Below the pieces are notes generated by a model. That model did no database searches and was not told where the DNA came from. It saw only the letters and a list, made by a program, of their open reading frames with translations. A stretch of 64,000 nt of DNA from a virus. The translations under genes were made by a program, and so were the position numbers. Shown here one piece after another: positions 31,981-40,643 of the stretch. The first letter of the stretch is position 1; the number at the start of each line of letters is the position of its first letter. Where the stretch lies: positions 56,911 to 120,910 of IMG/VR virus record IMGVR_UViG_3300031669_000003; one strand, written 5' to 3'.

Positions 31981-34937
31981 TGCCAAAGATCTCAAGAAAG
32001 TTCGTTAAGTGGAAGGTAACGCTTGATGGTGTCGAGATCCCTTGGAAGACCATTTCTCTTCAGGTCGGGGTTGACTCGCCTGGTCATATTACAATCGACA
32101 TCGAGAGCGATCCGGTACTCAGGAAACTGAGAGCCGGTATGAAGATTCATCTCTGGATGTACGACGACAAGATCGAGGGAGACGATGATCTCGACAAGCT
32201 CTTCCTGTTTTGGGAGGGAGATCTCAAGGTCAGTAGCTACACCAGGTCTTACGGATCGAGGGTCTACGGTATCGTGGGTATCGGGGAATTTGCCGCATTC
32301 GGTCGCAGTAAGCTATTCGCTCACGGATTCGGGACCATCTCGAATACCCATCTCGTCTCTGGTTCCGTATTCGTCTCGACGGATTCCACTTCGGCTAAGC
32401 AGCTTGTCAACTACACCATGTTCGGAAAAGCATTCGATCCGAAGACACCGAACGATATTGGAAAAGAAGTCCCCTTTCGTGACACCAAGAATCCGAACTA
32501 TTCCGAGAGGCTTCTCAGGCTTCTTTCCTACTTCTCTTCGTACAATGCCTTGTTCAGGCTCCAGATGGTTAGGTCGAACCTCTTCGGAAAGATCGTTGCT
32601 TTCCAAGATGATGCCCTCGGACGTCTTCTGCCGAGGGCGCTCGCTTCGGATTACTTCAATCAAGGGAACACGAAGTTACCGCCAGAATCCACCATGCTTG
32701 ACCTCATCGCTATCTTCAACCAGATGATGTTCTATCACTTCTCCAGCATGGCTGGTCCGGTCCTTCCAACTGATCTGGTCACGGCGGAGAAGCCCCCATA
32801 CCTGTACCTTCCTGGCGTCAAAGCGGATGATCATATTTATGCTATGCCGAGGAGGTTCTTGAGAAACGACTACATTCTTCTGCCGGAGACCTTTTACGCG
32901 ATCCCACCGTCGTGCAACATGATCTTTCCGGAGCACATGAATCAATTCTCGCTGACGAGAGATCTGTTCTCCGAGCCTACAAGAGCCCTCGTCTCCAATA
33001 TTCACCTTAACTCACAGCTGTCGGCTGTGGCTCCGGACACGATCTTCAGGTACGCGGACGAGGGCAAAGACTCCGACCCGGCATCGTTCTGGTCTATCAA
33101 CAAGGACGGCATCAAGGGTGACGGGAAGGTCACGAGCCCCTACCAGGCGAAATTGGACTCAGGCAAGAGCATCAACCTGTTCGGTGCCGTGAGTGACGAG
33201 GAGATCGATCGCGGTATCATCACGACCTCGAGTTATCCGCCATTTGAGTTCTTTTCAGCCGTGTCTAACGTGTTTGATCTGAAAACCCAGTACGGCAGGA
33301 ACAGGATCAGGGAGATCGTGGACCGAACCGATAAGATGGCGGCAAGCGTTATTGAAGGAAGCACCACCCGTGATCGGTCTTTCCTATACATGATGAAGGC
33401 AATTGCCGACTACACCTATACGCTCGAGAAGTTCAGGCGTAACGTGACCATCAGCATCGTTGGGCACAGGTGGATCGTTCCTGGGTTCCCCTGTGTCATC
33501 CTGGCCTCGGATGGATCCTACCTCGCGTACGTGAAGGGGTATGCCCTCAGCATCTCGTCTGACGGCGATGAGATGTCGAACGTGGATCTCGACTTTGTCA
33601 GGCCTTTTCCGGAGATCGATTTCTCCTACATCAAGCGTGTGGAAGAGGCGTCTGAGGAACTGGCAAAGATCGAGGGTGAGACCAAGAAAGCCGAGGGTAA
33701 GATTGACGTTCTCGGAGAGGAAGGAGCCAGAGGACTTGAGGAGTACCTCAAGGGAATGGAGACGATAACGAATGTTATCTACAGCAAGGATAGGGATCTG
33801 GACACCGCAACTCGGGGGTATGATCGTCTGAAGTCGGCAGCTATTAAGGCCTACAAAGCAATTAAATCCGACCCGAATATGTTGGAGAAGACTGGATACT
33901 CCAAGAGTGAACTTACAAGAATTGTCGAAAATTTCAAGAACGTGCGTCCGGGAAGTCGGTACAACCAGGGGACTGTCGATGCTTACGTCGGGGCATATTC
34001 TGTAGAGACGCAGATGGCATTCTGCCGCTATGCGAATGATATGGTCCAGAGATACGTAGCGGTCTTCAAAGAAACGATGAATACGGCCGTCACGAGTCTC
34101 GACTCCAAGAAGATTCCAAATAACCCGTGGATGGGGGATCTGACGAAGGATCTAAGAAATGCCGTGTCCCAGGCGAAGTTAGACGACAACGTGCCCTCCG
34201 ATTTCATGACGCCGCCGATCTTCGGTAATCTCGACCTTCTATCTGTGGTCAAGGCAGAGGAGATCTACAACGAAATCTTCGGGGCCAAGAAGGCGCTGAG
34301 CGGTCTTGTCGAGTCACAAGATATATCTCGCAGTACACCGTCCGGAACGTCGGCCAGAGTGATCACCCTGAAGAAGCAGGCCTATACCAGGTTCGCTAAT
34401 TTTGCCAAGGCTCTGAATCGAGTGTTCCCTGTGACCGGCAGACAGATGTATGAGGAGGAGGGCCAGGCAGGATCCAGCGAATGGGAGCAGGTGTCGGCGG
34501 ACACGACGACTGAGAAGTCGGTGCGGGATTGGGCCGAGGAAAAGTTCATAAAACGCGAGCGTCTCCAAAGTCTCAGGCACTTCCTCAAGGTAAACGGACT
34601 CAATCTCGAGAGGCCCATGTCGGAGCCTCCGACTCCGATGAGGTTCATGCACTTTGTTCCATCCCAGGTGAAGGAGATCACGTCCCCGATTGGCAATCTC
34701 GTCTGGGACGATACCCTATTCAGTAAGATCGTGGACGAGTTCAACATCAGGAGAAGGGAAGTTCTCGTCCGTGAGGAGAACGGAGACGTCAGAAGGTTGC
34801 CCAAGATTTCCGATAGCCAGATCGACCAACTCAGGAAGTCGGTCAAGGATCCGTTCCTGACCACGAAGGCCCGGCAGTCAATCATTCTTGACTATGCCAG
34901 CAGGCACTTCGGTTCGAGGGGATATGGTGGCAGTTGA
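31980..34937 (+). CDS. tail hub / late-control D-like protein
   Basis: 985 aa, long for this family. The N-terminus (VTLDGVEIPWKTISLQVGVD, PGHITIDIESDPVLRKL, GMKIHLWMYDD) is arranged like the first barrel of gpD/Mu P-type hub proteins, and RWIVPGFPCVILASDGSYLAYVKGY near residue 500 resembles a later hub strand pair. From ~545 to 640 a coiled region (SEELAKIEGETKKAEGKIDV) follows, then helical sequence to the end. Hub proteins cap the tail tube at the baseplate. The second half is unassigned. Confidence 0.6.
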   Translation: MPKISRKFVKWKVTLDGVEIPWKTISLQVGVDSPGHITIDIESDPVLRKLRAGMKIHLWMYDDKIEGDDDLDKLFLFWEGDLKVSSYTRSYGSRVYGIVGIGEFAAFGRSKLFAHGFGTISNTHLVSGSVFVSTDSTSAKQLVNYTMFGKAFDPKTPNDIGKEVPFRDTKNPNYSERLLRLLSYFSSYNALFRLQMVRSNLFGKIVAFQDDALGRLLPRALASDYFNQGNTKLPPESTMLDLIAIFNQMMFYHFSSMAGPVLPTDLVTAEKPPYLYLPGVKADDHIYAMPRRFLRNDYILLPETFYAIPPSCNMIFPEHMNQFSLTRDLFSEPTRALVSNIHLNSQLSAVAPDTIFRYADEGKDSDPASFWSINKDGIKGDGKVTSPYQAKLDSGKSINLFGAVSDEEIDRGIITTSSYPPFEFFSAVSNVFDLKTQYGRNRIREIVDRTDKMAASVIEGSTTRDRSFLYMMKAIADYTYTLEKFRRNVTISIVGHRWIVPGFPCVILASDGSYLAYVKGYALSISSDGDEMSNVDLDFVRPFPEIDFSYIKRVEEASEELAKIEGETKKAEGKIDVLGEEGARGLEEYLKGMETITNVIYSKDRDLDTATRGYDRLKSAAIKAYKAIKSDPNMLEKTGYSKSELTRIVENFKNVRPGSRYNQGTVDAYVGAYSVETQMAFCRYANDMVQRYVAVFKETMNTAVTSLDSKKIPNNPWMGDLTKDLRNAVSQAKLDDNVPSDFMTPPIFGNLDLLSVVKAEEIYNEIFGAKKALSGLVESQDISRSTPSGTSARVITLKKQAYTRFANFAKALNRVFPVTGRQMYEEEGQAGSSEWEQVSADTTTEKSVRDWAEEKFIKRERLQSLRHFLKVNGLNLERPMSEPPTPMRFMHFVPSQVKEITSPIGNLVWDDTLFSKIVDEFNIRRREVLVREENGDVRRLPKISDSQIDQLRKSVKDPFLTTKARQSIILDYASRHFGSRGYGGS

Positions 34938-35623
34938 TAACTGACAACCAATTGATCGTGCAGGCCAAGGCCGGGAATCTGATGGCGAAGAACGAACTGA
35001 TTCGCCGGTACAAGATTCTTCTCAAGATCAAGGTCTCGGCCTACAGTCGGGCTCCGATCCCAACGGCTGCCCTCGACGGTGAGGCTATGAAGATTCTGCT
35101 GCACACGGTCGAGAAGTTCGATCCGAGTCGAGGTATCCAGTTCAAGACCTTCCTCGAGCAGAATCTCAAGGGACTGTATCGCTACGCGGCCAAGACCAAG
35201 AACGTGGCACGGATCCCGGAGCACAAGGTTCTCCAGATCAATCTGTTCCAGCAGGCCAAGTCAATCGTTCAGACCCAGAAGGGCCGGGAGCCAACGGCTC
35301 ACGAGCTCGCCGACTCACTCGGTTGGTCTCCCACTCAGGTTCAGAGCATGGAGACGGCGCTGAGTCGGCGTGATATTGCTGCTTCTGGAATCGAGACTCT
35401 TCACGCGCAGGAGCGGTTCAAGGATAGGATGGAGGATCTTCTCGAGTTCGAGTATTTCGGAATGGTCCCGGAGGAGAAACTCATCTACGACTTCAGCCTC
35501 GGCAGGCATGGGAAGCCGAGGCTCGACAGCGTGAAAGACATCGCCGCCAGGACGGGCCTGAGCACCGATAAGGTGTATGCGATCAAGAGTAAGATCGCCC
35601 AAAGGATCACAGCGAGGATTTGA
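34934..35623 (+). CDS. phage sigma-70-family factor
   Basis: 229 aa from TTG 34934. Region 2 is visible as QAKAGNLMAKNELIRRYKIL through VEKFDPSRGIQFKTFLEQNL, a region 3-like part as REPTAHELADSLGWSPTQV, and region 4 as VKDIAARTGLSTDKVYAIKS. It should redirect host RNA polymerase, probably to late genes. No region 1.1 is present. It sits at the end of the first virion block, and candidate target promoters are the TAT[AC]CT elements before rightward genes. The TTG start and 4-nt overlap with the hub gene suggest low, coupled expression. Confidence 0.85.
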   Translation: MITDNQLIVQAKAGNLMAKNELIRRYKILLKIKVSAYSRAPIPTAALDGEAMKILLHTVEKFDPSRGIQFKTFLEQNLKGLYRYAAKTKNVARIPEHKVLQINLFQQAKSIVQTQKGREPTAHELADSLGWSPTQVQSMETALSRRDIAASGIETLHAQERFKDRMEDLLEFEYFGMVPEEKLIYDFSLGRHGKPRLDSVKDIAARTGLSTDKVYAIKSKIAQRITARI

Positions 35624-35625
35624 AG

Positions 35626-35928
35626 ATGCCCGAGATCAAACAGATCACGAAGGAGAGGCTCCGAAGCATCGTCCAGAAGCTCAAGGTGTTCCTGGGCAAA
35701 GCGAAGGAAAGTCCGAAAGGAGCGAGGCTTCTCGCCATGATCGGACGCTTCGAGAAGAAGACGGACCCCATCAGGAAGATCGAGGACTTCGGGGGCTACT
35801 ACAAGTACGCCGTGGCCAGGGCGTTCAGGACGGAACTGAAACCGGATACGATCACGAAGATGAGGGCAGGATGGCTAACGGATGCAAAGGCTGCGTCTCG
35901 GAGCAAGAAGTCTCCGAAGTCAGGCTGA
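35626..35928 (+). CDS. small basic hypothetical protein
   Basis: 100 aa from ATG 35626, 2 nt after the sigma stop. Lys/Arg-rich and helical (ERLRSIVQKLKVFLGKAKES), with FGGYYKYAVARAFRTELKPD. Could bind nucleic acid or polymerase; no family recognised. The 3' end overlaps the next gene by 58 nt. Confidence 0.7.
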   Translation: MPEIKQITKERLRSIVQKLKVFLGKAKESPKGARLLAMIGRFEKKTDPIRKIEDFGGYYKYAVARAFRTELKPDTITKMRAGWLTDAKAASRSKKSPKSG

Positions 35929-36164
35929 TCACGAAGAGGAACCGGCCGCAGAACTGGGTCGAGGCGGCGGCTCCTGGGGACCTGTTCCTGTTCGGGGACA
36001 AAGTCGGTGCGGGTGGTGGGCTGCTCAGGCTTCGCTACGCCAAGGCGTTCGTGACCTTGACTGATGAGCAGGTATGGAAAGGCCGGCCGGTGGCGTGGCC
36101 TTTTTCCGGAGACGTGATCCGGTTCAGGATCATGAGCACCAAGATTACCTACTTCAAGAAGTAA
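35871..36164 (+). CDS. small hypothetical protein with CxxC
   Basis: 97 aa from ATG 35871 (AGGGCAGG site). Starts MANGCKGC and continues with basic and strand-rich sequence (APGDLFLFGDKVGAGGGLLR, GDVIRFRIMSTKITYFKK). Looks like a small baseplate or head-completion type protein, but nothing specific is recognised. It ends just before a bidirectional terminator. Confidence 0.65.
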   Translation: MANGCKGCVSEQEVSEVRLITKRNRPQNWVEAAAPGDLFLFGDKVGAGGGLLRLRYAKAFVTLTDEQVWKGRPVAWPFSGDVIRFRIMSTKITYFKK

Positions 36165-36169
36165 AAATA

Positions 36170-36197
36170 ACGCCGGGGATCTCTCGACCCCCGGCGT
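36170..36197. terminator. bidirectional terminator between converging operons
   Basis: ACGCCGGGG (36170-36178) pairs with CCCCGGCGT (36189-36197). Read leftward it is followed by TTATTTTTA, an efficient T tract; rightward the tract is weak. It separates the rightward block ending at 36164 from the leftward gene ending at 36206. Confidence 0.8.
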
Positions 36198-36205
36198 CTT
36201 CACGC

Positions 36206-36604
36206 CTAAACAAGGAATTGCTTAAATCTCTCGAGATGGCCTGTCTCGGCGTCCTCGAGTTGACCTACGAGCAGATTCCTTCCCACCATTTTCCAAGCCT
36301 TGAACTTCTTGGCCTTGACCGACTCTTCGGTCATCCAGAATACCCAGATGGTCTCGGACTCTTTATCGTTATAGGTCGCAACGATCTCGTCGGCTGGACC
36401 AACTACCACTCTCATTTGGTAGCATAGACACTCTATGTCGTCAATGGTCCCTTTCCCTTGGTCAGGCGAGCTGATCTCGATTACCTTCCCTATATGAAAC
36501 CAGACTACGGCTCTGTAGGAGTTATAGTCTTTCGCGATGTCTCGGATCATTTCCGAGAAGAACTCGACGGTACCCCGTTTCAGAGCCTCGGCGTATTCGA
36601 TCAT
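36206..36604 (-). CDS. hypothetical protein
   Basis: 132 aa; strand-rich middle (SYRAVVWFHIGKVIEISSPD, ETIWVFWMTEESVKAKKFKA). No family recognised. Last gene of a four-gene leftward cluster with 4-nt overlaps or short overlaps throughout. Confidence 0.75.
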   Translation of the reverse strand: MIEYAEALKRGTVEFFSEMIRDIAKDYNSYRAVVWFHIGKVIEISSPDQGKGTIDDIECLCYQMRVVVGPADEIVATYNDKESETIWVFWMTEESVKAKKFKAWKMVGRNLLVGQLEDAETGHLERFKQFLV

Positions 36605-36777
36605 TCGAGCTTGTCCCTAATCTCGGCCATGGAGTAGTAGCGTCTCTGATTGTTGAAGTCCACGAACCAGTAGATGTCTTCACTTCGGACTCGTCCGAAC
36701 TCCACGAAGACGAGGTCGTACCTTCGGCAGAAGGCGTTAAGAATCTCGATGTTGTTGGGAACGGATACAGTTGTCAT
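36601..36777 (-). CDS. small hypothetical protein
   Basis: 58 aa from ATG 36777, preceded by GGAGG at 9 nt; a longer frame upstream is a shadow of the neighbour. Contains NNIEILNAFCRRYDLVFVEF and a strand pair IYWFVDFNNQRRYYS. The first 41 nt overlap the end of the preceding gene. No family recognised. Confidence 0.65.
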   Translation of the reverse strand: MTTVSVPNNIEILNAFCRRYDLVFVEFGRVRSEDIYWFVDFNNQRRYYSMAEIRDKLE

Positions 36778-37153
36778 GAACGAGATCCTCCATCGAATGC
36801 ACACTGGCGTACTCAATAGTTTGATCTCGTTGGTCCTCAGAAGCAACTTTGAGGGCGGTGTTCGGGTCATTGGCGAAGACGAGTCTTACCTCACATCGGT
36901 ACGGCCTGGCCGGAGGTATCGCCTTTCCGCCCTTCGAATCCGGGTTCTTGATCCTGAGATGGATGATGTGTGCCCCGGCAAAGATATGTTTACCGGTCAT
37001 GAGTTTCTCGGTCTTGAAGACATGACCGCAGTGCACGTCGGCACAGATCCACTTGAGCTCGTCCGGCTTGAGGACTTCGATCGTGGGACGATTGGGGTAG
37101 ACTTCGTTGCACCCACACTGGGGGCAGTTGTTCGGCCAGTTCCACAGGATCAT
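36737..37153 (-). CDS. zinc-ribbon-like hypothetical protein
   Basis: 138 aa. NCPQCGCNEV at the start and WICADVHCGHVF at ~35-46 form a C-x2-C...C-x4-C zinc site. A strand-rich part follows (GAHIIHLRIKNPD, YRCEVRLVFAND). Likely a small nucleic-acid or protein-binding factor; partner unknown. Confidence 0.7.
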   Translation of the reverse strand: MILWNWPNNCPQCGCNEVYPNRPTIEVLKPDELKWICADVHCGHVFKTEKLMTGKHIFAGAHIIHLRIKNPDSKGGKAIPPARPYRCEVRLVFANDPNTALKVASEDQRDQTIEYASVHSMEDLVHDNCIRSQQHRDS

Positions 37154-37569
37154 CCGTCGAGCCTCACAGATCCCTCGAGTTGGCAGCTCGGGGAGTGGTC
37201 CTCACCCCTCGTGGCCCGGCACATCGAGCAGGCCGGACCGTAGCCGAAGTTATCGACGATCGGTGCCGCGATGGCGGGTTCAGGCTTCTCGACTTTGGGC
37301 TTCGGCCTCGGTGTGGACTTCAGTGGATCGTTTTGGGAGATGCCCCAATAGGGGGTGGACTCCTTCTCGATCTTCTTCAGGTTGTCAGACGAGCACTTGG
37401 TTTCCGCGCCGTTTGGGCCTTTGATGTCGAAGCCCTTCGAGACGAAAGGATTGATCCGTTCGATTGTTCCCTTGGTCTTGTTCAGGATCTTCGGGTCGCA
37501 CTTGTGGATCCTTAGGCATCCAGAGCAAGATCTTTCCACCGTGTCCTTTGGTTTCAGCATTTCAGGCAT
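37150..37569 (-). CDS. Cys-rich hypothetical protein
   Basis: 139 aa from ATG 37569 (GGAGGAG site). Two CxxC units (SCSGCLRIHKC near residue 15; ACSMC near 117) are separated by a Pro/Lys linker (STPRPKPKVEKPEPAIAAP), suggesting a zinc-binding protein of two small parts. First gene of the leftward cluster. Confidence 0.7.
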   Translation of the reverse strand: MPEMLKPKDTVERSCSGCLRIHKCDPKILNKTKGTIERINPFVSKGFDIKGPNGAETKCSSDNLKKIEKESTPYWGISQNDPLKSTPRPKPKVEKPEPAIAAPIVDNFGYGPACSMCRATRGEDHSPSCQLEGSVRLDG

Positions 37570-37585
37570 GTCTCCTCCTTCTCGG

Positions 37586-37591
37586 TATACT
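37586..37591 (+). promoter_or_regulatory. rightward -10-like element with leaderless start
   Basis: TATACT here is only 6 nt before the ATG of the 54-aa zinc protein, so a transcript from it would have essentially no 5' leader. GTATAC is a palindrome, so it might also serve the leftward gene at 37569. Confidence 0.4.
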
Positions 37592-37597
37592 TTGGTG

Positions 37598-37762
37598 ATG
37601 GATAAAACGCAATGCCCTGAGTGTTCGGGATCCAAGATGGTCCGCCAGGGGGAGCGCTCCGTACGGTGTCCAGCGTGCGGAGGAAAGGGGGTAATATCCC
37701 TGGAAGAGCTCAACTCGTGGCTACTCAGGAAAAAAGGAAAGCGAAATCGGAACGAAGACTAA
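37598..37762 (+). CDS. DnaJ-type zinc-finger miniprotein
   Basis: 54 aa: CPECSGSKMVRQGERS followed by VRCPACGGKG is one DnaJ-like zinc centre (CxxCxGxG...CxxCxGxG). It is alone, without J domain. It may act as a small RNA/protein-binding zinc ribbon. There is no ribosome binding site and the promoter element ends 6 nt before the ATG. Confidence 0.65.
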   Translation: MDKTQCPECSGSKMVRQGERSVRCPACGGKGVISLEELNSWLLRKKGKRNRNED

Positions 37763-37789
37763 AGTCCTCGTTCCAATATCTTATGACAC

Positions 37790-37799
37790 AAATTTGCCT
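37790..37799 (-). promoter_or_regulatory. leftward promoter motif (TGTCATAAG)
   Basis: Minus strand reads GTGTCATAAG, about 220 nt upstream of the leftward gene starting at 37569; the small rightward gene lies between. Same motif as at 24676 and 58121. Confidence 0.45.
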
Positions 37800-37817
37800 T
37801 GGTTTTACTTGTGGACA

Positions 37818-37845
37818 TTGTCTTACCCACTTTACGGCATATACT
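37818..37845 (+). promoter_or_regulatory. sigma-70-like rightward promoter
   Basis: TTGTCT (37818-37823), 16-nt spacer, TATACT (37840-37845). The ATG at 37856 is 10 nt further on, so the leader is only a few bases long. Confidence 0.65.
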
Positions 37846-37855
37846 TAAATTTAAG

Positions 37856-38755
37856 ATGGCATCAAAAGAGGACAAAGACCGCGAACTCAGATCTAAGGCA
37901 TTGGCCCTCGGCTTGCTTGGATACGTTCCGGCAACCGTGGGTGCTGGCGCTGCTACACGTCTGCTTCAAGGCAAAGGAGCCAAGGTCGTATTCTCCGGTC
38001 CTAAGATCAGCGAGACGGCCGCGGAGAGGTTCCCGATGAAGGCGTTCGGCAAGAATCCGAACATTGAATTCATCAAAGATGTGATGCCGTCTTCCGGACG
38101 TACAGTGCGTCTTCCTGTGGTCGTGGGGAAGGGGAGGAGGGAAGCAGTTCCGCTTCCGGCCGCGGCACACGAATTCGCGCACTCTGCTGGTGGCGCGATC
38201 CAGAAGATCACGAACGCCATCAAAGGAGCCCTCTTCACACGGCCGGCAATGAAAGTTCCAGGGACGAATATGATCGTGAGATCTCCGGCCATATCGCCTG
38301 CCCACATCCCTCTGCTCATCGCGGCGGCGACCCCGAGGAATAAGGACGAGAAGGGTGTGGTAGAGTTCGTCAAGAAGCACCCTGCTGCTCTTGCAGCAGC
38401 ACTTGCGGCGGTTCCGATGGCATCAGAGGCTCATGCGAGCCTGAAGGGTCTCAGGGCCATCAAGAAGATCTACGGCTCGAGGGCGGCGTGGCAATCTGCC
38501 GGTCCACTGGCCAGAACTTTTGGAGCCACAGCTGCATCGTTCCTTCCGGCCATAGCCATGATCTGGGGGACGTCGAAGATTCGAGACATCCTCCAGGGTC
38601 GAAGGGAGAGGGAGAAGAGGGCAGGGGACCTCACTAATCTCGTGAATCTTCCAACCACTATGCCTACCCGGTATGGTAGGATTGTTGAGATAGATCCCAT
38701 CATTGTGGGCAAGAAGCTGAGTCCGTCTGAGAAGAAGTACACGGAAATCTCTTGA
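37856..38755 (+). CDS. membrane protein with HExxH (HEFAH) motif
   Basis: 299 aa from ATG 37856, without a clear ribosome binding site. PAAAHEFAHSAGGAI places an HExxH zinc-protease motif at 105-109. Hydrophobic stretches lie at ~18-36, ~150-170 and ~185-215 (HIPLLIAAATP; ALAAALAAVPMA). A membrane or virion-embedded metalloprotease is possible, but a third zinc ligand is not obvious, so the motif could be fortuitous. Confidence 0.65.
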   Translation: MASKEDKDRELRSKALALGLLGYVPATVGAGAATRLLQGKGAKVVFSGPKISETAAERFPMKAFGKNPNIEFIKDVMPSSGRTVRLPVVVGKGRREAVPLPAAAHEFAHSAGGAIQKITNAIKGALFTRPAMKVPGTNMIVRSPAISPAHIPLLIAAATPRNKDEKGVVEFVKKHPAALAAALAAVPMASEAHASLKGLRAIKKIYGSRAAWQSAGPLARTFGATAASFLPAIAMIWGTSKIRDILQGRREREKRAGDLTNLVNLPTTMPTRYGRIVEIDPIIVGKKLSPSEKKYTEIS

Positions 38756-38767
38756 AGAGGAGGAGTC

Positions 38768-39163
38768 ATGGAGTCCGAATTCTTGAAGGGTCTCGAGAGA
38801 GGCTTCGGTAAGGAAGCCGGAGCAGAGGGGATCATGGCGAAGGTTGCCCAGGGTCTGAAGGAGATGCTGGAGGAAAATGGGGAGGAGGGCAAGGGCAAGG
38901 AGAAGGGCAAGGAAAAGGAAAAGGAAAAGGAAAAGGAAAAGGAAAAGGAAAAGGAGAAGGAGGAGGAAGGCAAGAAGGCGGAAGCCTCTGACGTCACCTC
39001 GTCCATCCGCAAGAAGTTGGGTCTGGACAAGGAGGCGCAGGTAGTTCCGGCCGCCGTCGACTCCATCGCAGCCAAGATCCAGGCCAAGCTCGGATTGGAC
39101 AAGGAGGCGCAGGCGTCTCCTGAGGGGTGGAAGGGGAAGGTGACCGCGGTTCTCGATAAGTAG
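38768..39163 (+). CDS. virion-block protein with Lys-Glu repeat
   Basis: 131 aa; GGAGGAG site. N-terminus SEFLKGLERGFGKEAG resembles the short N-terminal helix seen in other small proteins here. Residues ~45-68 are a Lys-Glu repeat coded by (AAGGAA)n. The C-terminal half contains two copies of KLGLDKEAQ. No family recognised. Confidence 0.7.
   Translation: MESEFLKGLERGFGKEAGAEGIMAKVAQGLKEMLEENGEEGKGKEKGKEKEKEKEKEKEKEKEKEEEGKKAEASDVTSSIRKKLGLDKEAQVVPAAVDSIAAKIQAKLGLDKEAQASPEGWKGKVTAVLDK
38895..38962 (+). repeat. (AAGGAA)n tandem hexamer repeat
   Basis: A run of AAGGAAAAGG units coding for alternating Lys and Glu. In-frame slippage would change its length without breaking the gene. Confidence 0.8.
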
Positions 39164-39175
39164 CGAGGTCCCTTC

Positions 39176-40573
39176 GTGCTGCTTTCCCAGATCAAGGTCG
39201 CGTTAGACCGGAAGGGAGGAGAGCACGGTGAGCCCGGCTACTTCGCGCCAGGTCTTCCTTCCAGGGAGCTGAAGAGGGTCATTCCCTCGGTCAATAAGCC
39301 CGAGGAATGGGAATTCTCTGAGCAGATCCACGACGCTGACCGGGCCGGACGGCATAGCGACCTTCGCCTGTCGGATGGTAGAACAGCCTTCTCGTGGGCG
39401 CTGCGGAAGGGCCTTCCGAGTGAGCCTGGGGAGAAGCGACTCGCGATTCGGCAGCCGGACCACGCGCCATCCTATCTTCCGTTCAGCGGAAGGATCGAAT
39501 CCCGATACGGACATGGTACGGTCGATGTGAATCGTATTGGTCCCGTACGGGTCCTTTCCGCATCCCCATCCAAGGTCAGAATCGTGGCCCTCGACCGCAA
39601 GAATCCCCAAGAGATTACGATGGTCAAGACCCCCGGTCAGGGCAAGGATAAGTGGCTGGCCATCGACACGACGCCGACTGTGAAGTCTCGTCCGGACATC
39701 GTGCTCGGCAAGGAAAAGTTCAGGCTCAGCTCTGCGAACGATCTTGGTCGGTTTCTCAGCGGGAAGTTCATCATGGCCCCTAAGATCGACGGAGGGGCCG
39801 TAACAGTGAATCTGGGTGACCGAGTCGAGATATTTTCCCACGCGCCATCGACGAGCGGAGAGCTCGTCAATCACTCCTACGTGTTACCAACCGGCGAGGT
39901 GCCAAAGGATTTGAAGGGTACCCAGATCAAAGCCGAGATCCTCGGGAGGCAGGGCGGTAAAGTGATCCCTCTCAGGACGCTTGGTGGGATCTTGAACTCG
40001 ACTCCTGAGAATGCACTCGACCGGATGACAAAGGAGAAGATCAAACTATTCTTGGCCCCATGGAAGATGGTTAAGTTCCGCGGAAAGAGGGTGGACGATC
40101 TCCCGTATGAGGATCAGCTCGATCTGATGAAGGAGGTCACTAAGAAGGTAGATGCCCCTTGGATCCGCATACCCCAGGCGTCGACTCCGACGTCCAAGAT
40201 AAAACTCATCGAGGCCATGAAGAGCGGCAAGCATCCCCTGACCGATGAAGGACTCGTGGCGTGGCCCAAGGGGGCTATCTCTCCGATTCCGACCAAGGTC
40301 CCATTCAACGCCCACTCTCAGGTCTATATTGTGGACGTATATCCCATGGTCTCCGGAGGTAAGAAGATGGCCATGGCTGGGGGTTTCTCGTATAGCCTGA
40401 AGCCAGGAGGGCCGGTTGTGGGGAACGTGGGAACTGGATTCACGATGCAGGAGAGGAAGGAATTCTGGAGGGATCGAGAAGCTCTCAAGGGTGCCAAGAT
40501 CGTGATCGAATCCAAAGGCCAGTTCCCCTCCGGAGCCCACCGAGCTCCGAGTTACAAGTCTCTTCATTTGTAG
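39176..40573 (+). CDS. ATP-dependent DNA ligase with N-terminal LigD-like phosphoesterase domain
   Basis: 465 aa from GTG 39176. Residues ~45-125 (IHDADRAGRHSDLRLSDG, AFSWALRKGLPSEP, RIESRYGHGTVDV) match the 3'-phosphoesterase domain of LigD. Then a nucleotidyltransferase core follows: motif I APKIDGGAV (Lys203 adenylated), QIKAEILGR, DEGLVAWPKG, and a C-terminal OB-type end (VVGNVGTGFTMQERKEFW ... APSYKSLHL). Such enzymes clean and seal DNA ends in bacterial end joining. Its position among virion genes is unusual; it may be packaged or act at genome circularisation (inference). Confidence 0.8.
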   Translation: MLLSQIKVALDRKGGEHGEPGYFAPGLPSRELKRVIPSVNKPEEWEFSEQIHDADRAGRHSDLRLSDGRTAFSWALRKGLPSEPGEKRLAIRQPDHAPSYLPFSGRIESRYGHGTVDVNRIGPVRVLSASPSKVRIVALDRKNPQEITMVKTPGQGKDKWLAIDTTPTVKSRPDIVLGKEKFRLSSANDLGRFLSGKFIMAPKIDGGAVTVNLGDRVEIFSHAPSTSGELVNHSYVLPTGEVPKDLKGTQIKAEILGRQGGKVIPLRTLGGILNSTPENALDRMTKEKIKLFLAPWKMVKFRGKRVDDLPYEDQLDLMKEVTKKVDAPWIRIPQASTPTSKIKLIEAMKSGKHPLTDEGLVAWPKGAISPIPTKVPFNAHSQVYIVDVYPMVSGGKKMAMAGGFSYSLKPGGPVVGNVGTGFTMQERKEFWRDREALKGAKIVIESKGQFPSGAHRAPSYKSLHL

Positions 40574-40643
40574 GGACTTGAAATTTTTCTGGAAAGAGGC
40601 ATCCTCTTATTGAACAGTTGACCCCGTTATTCAGGAGGAAGCA

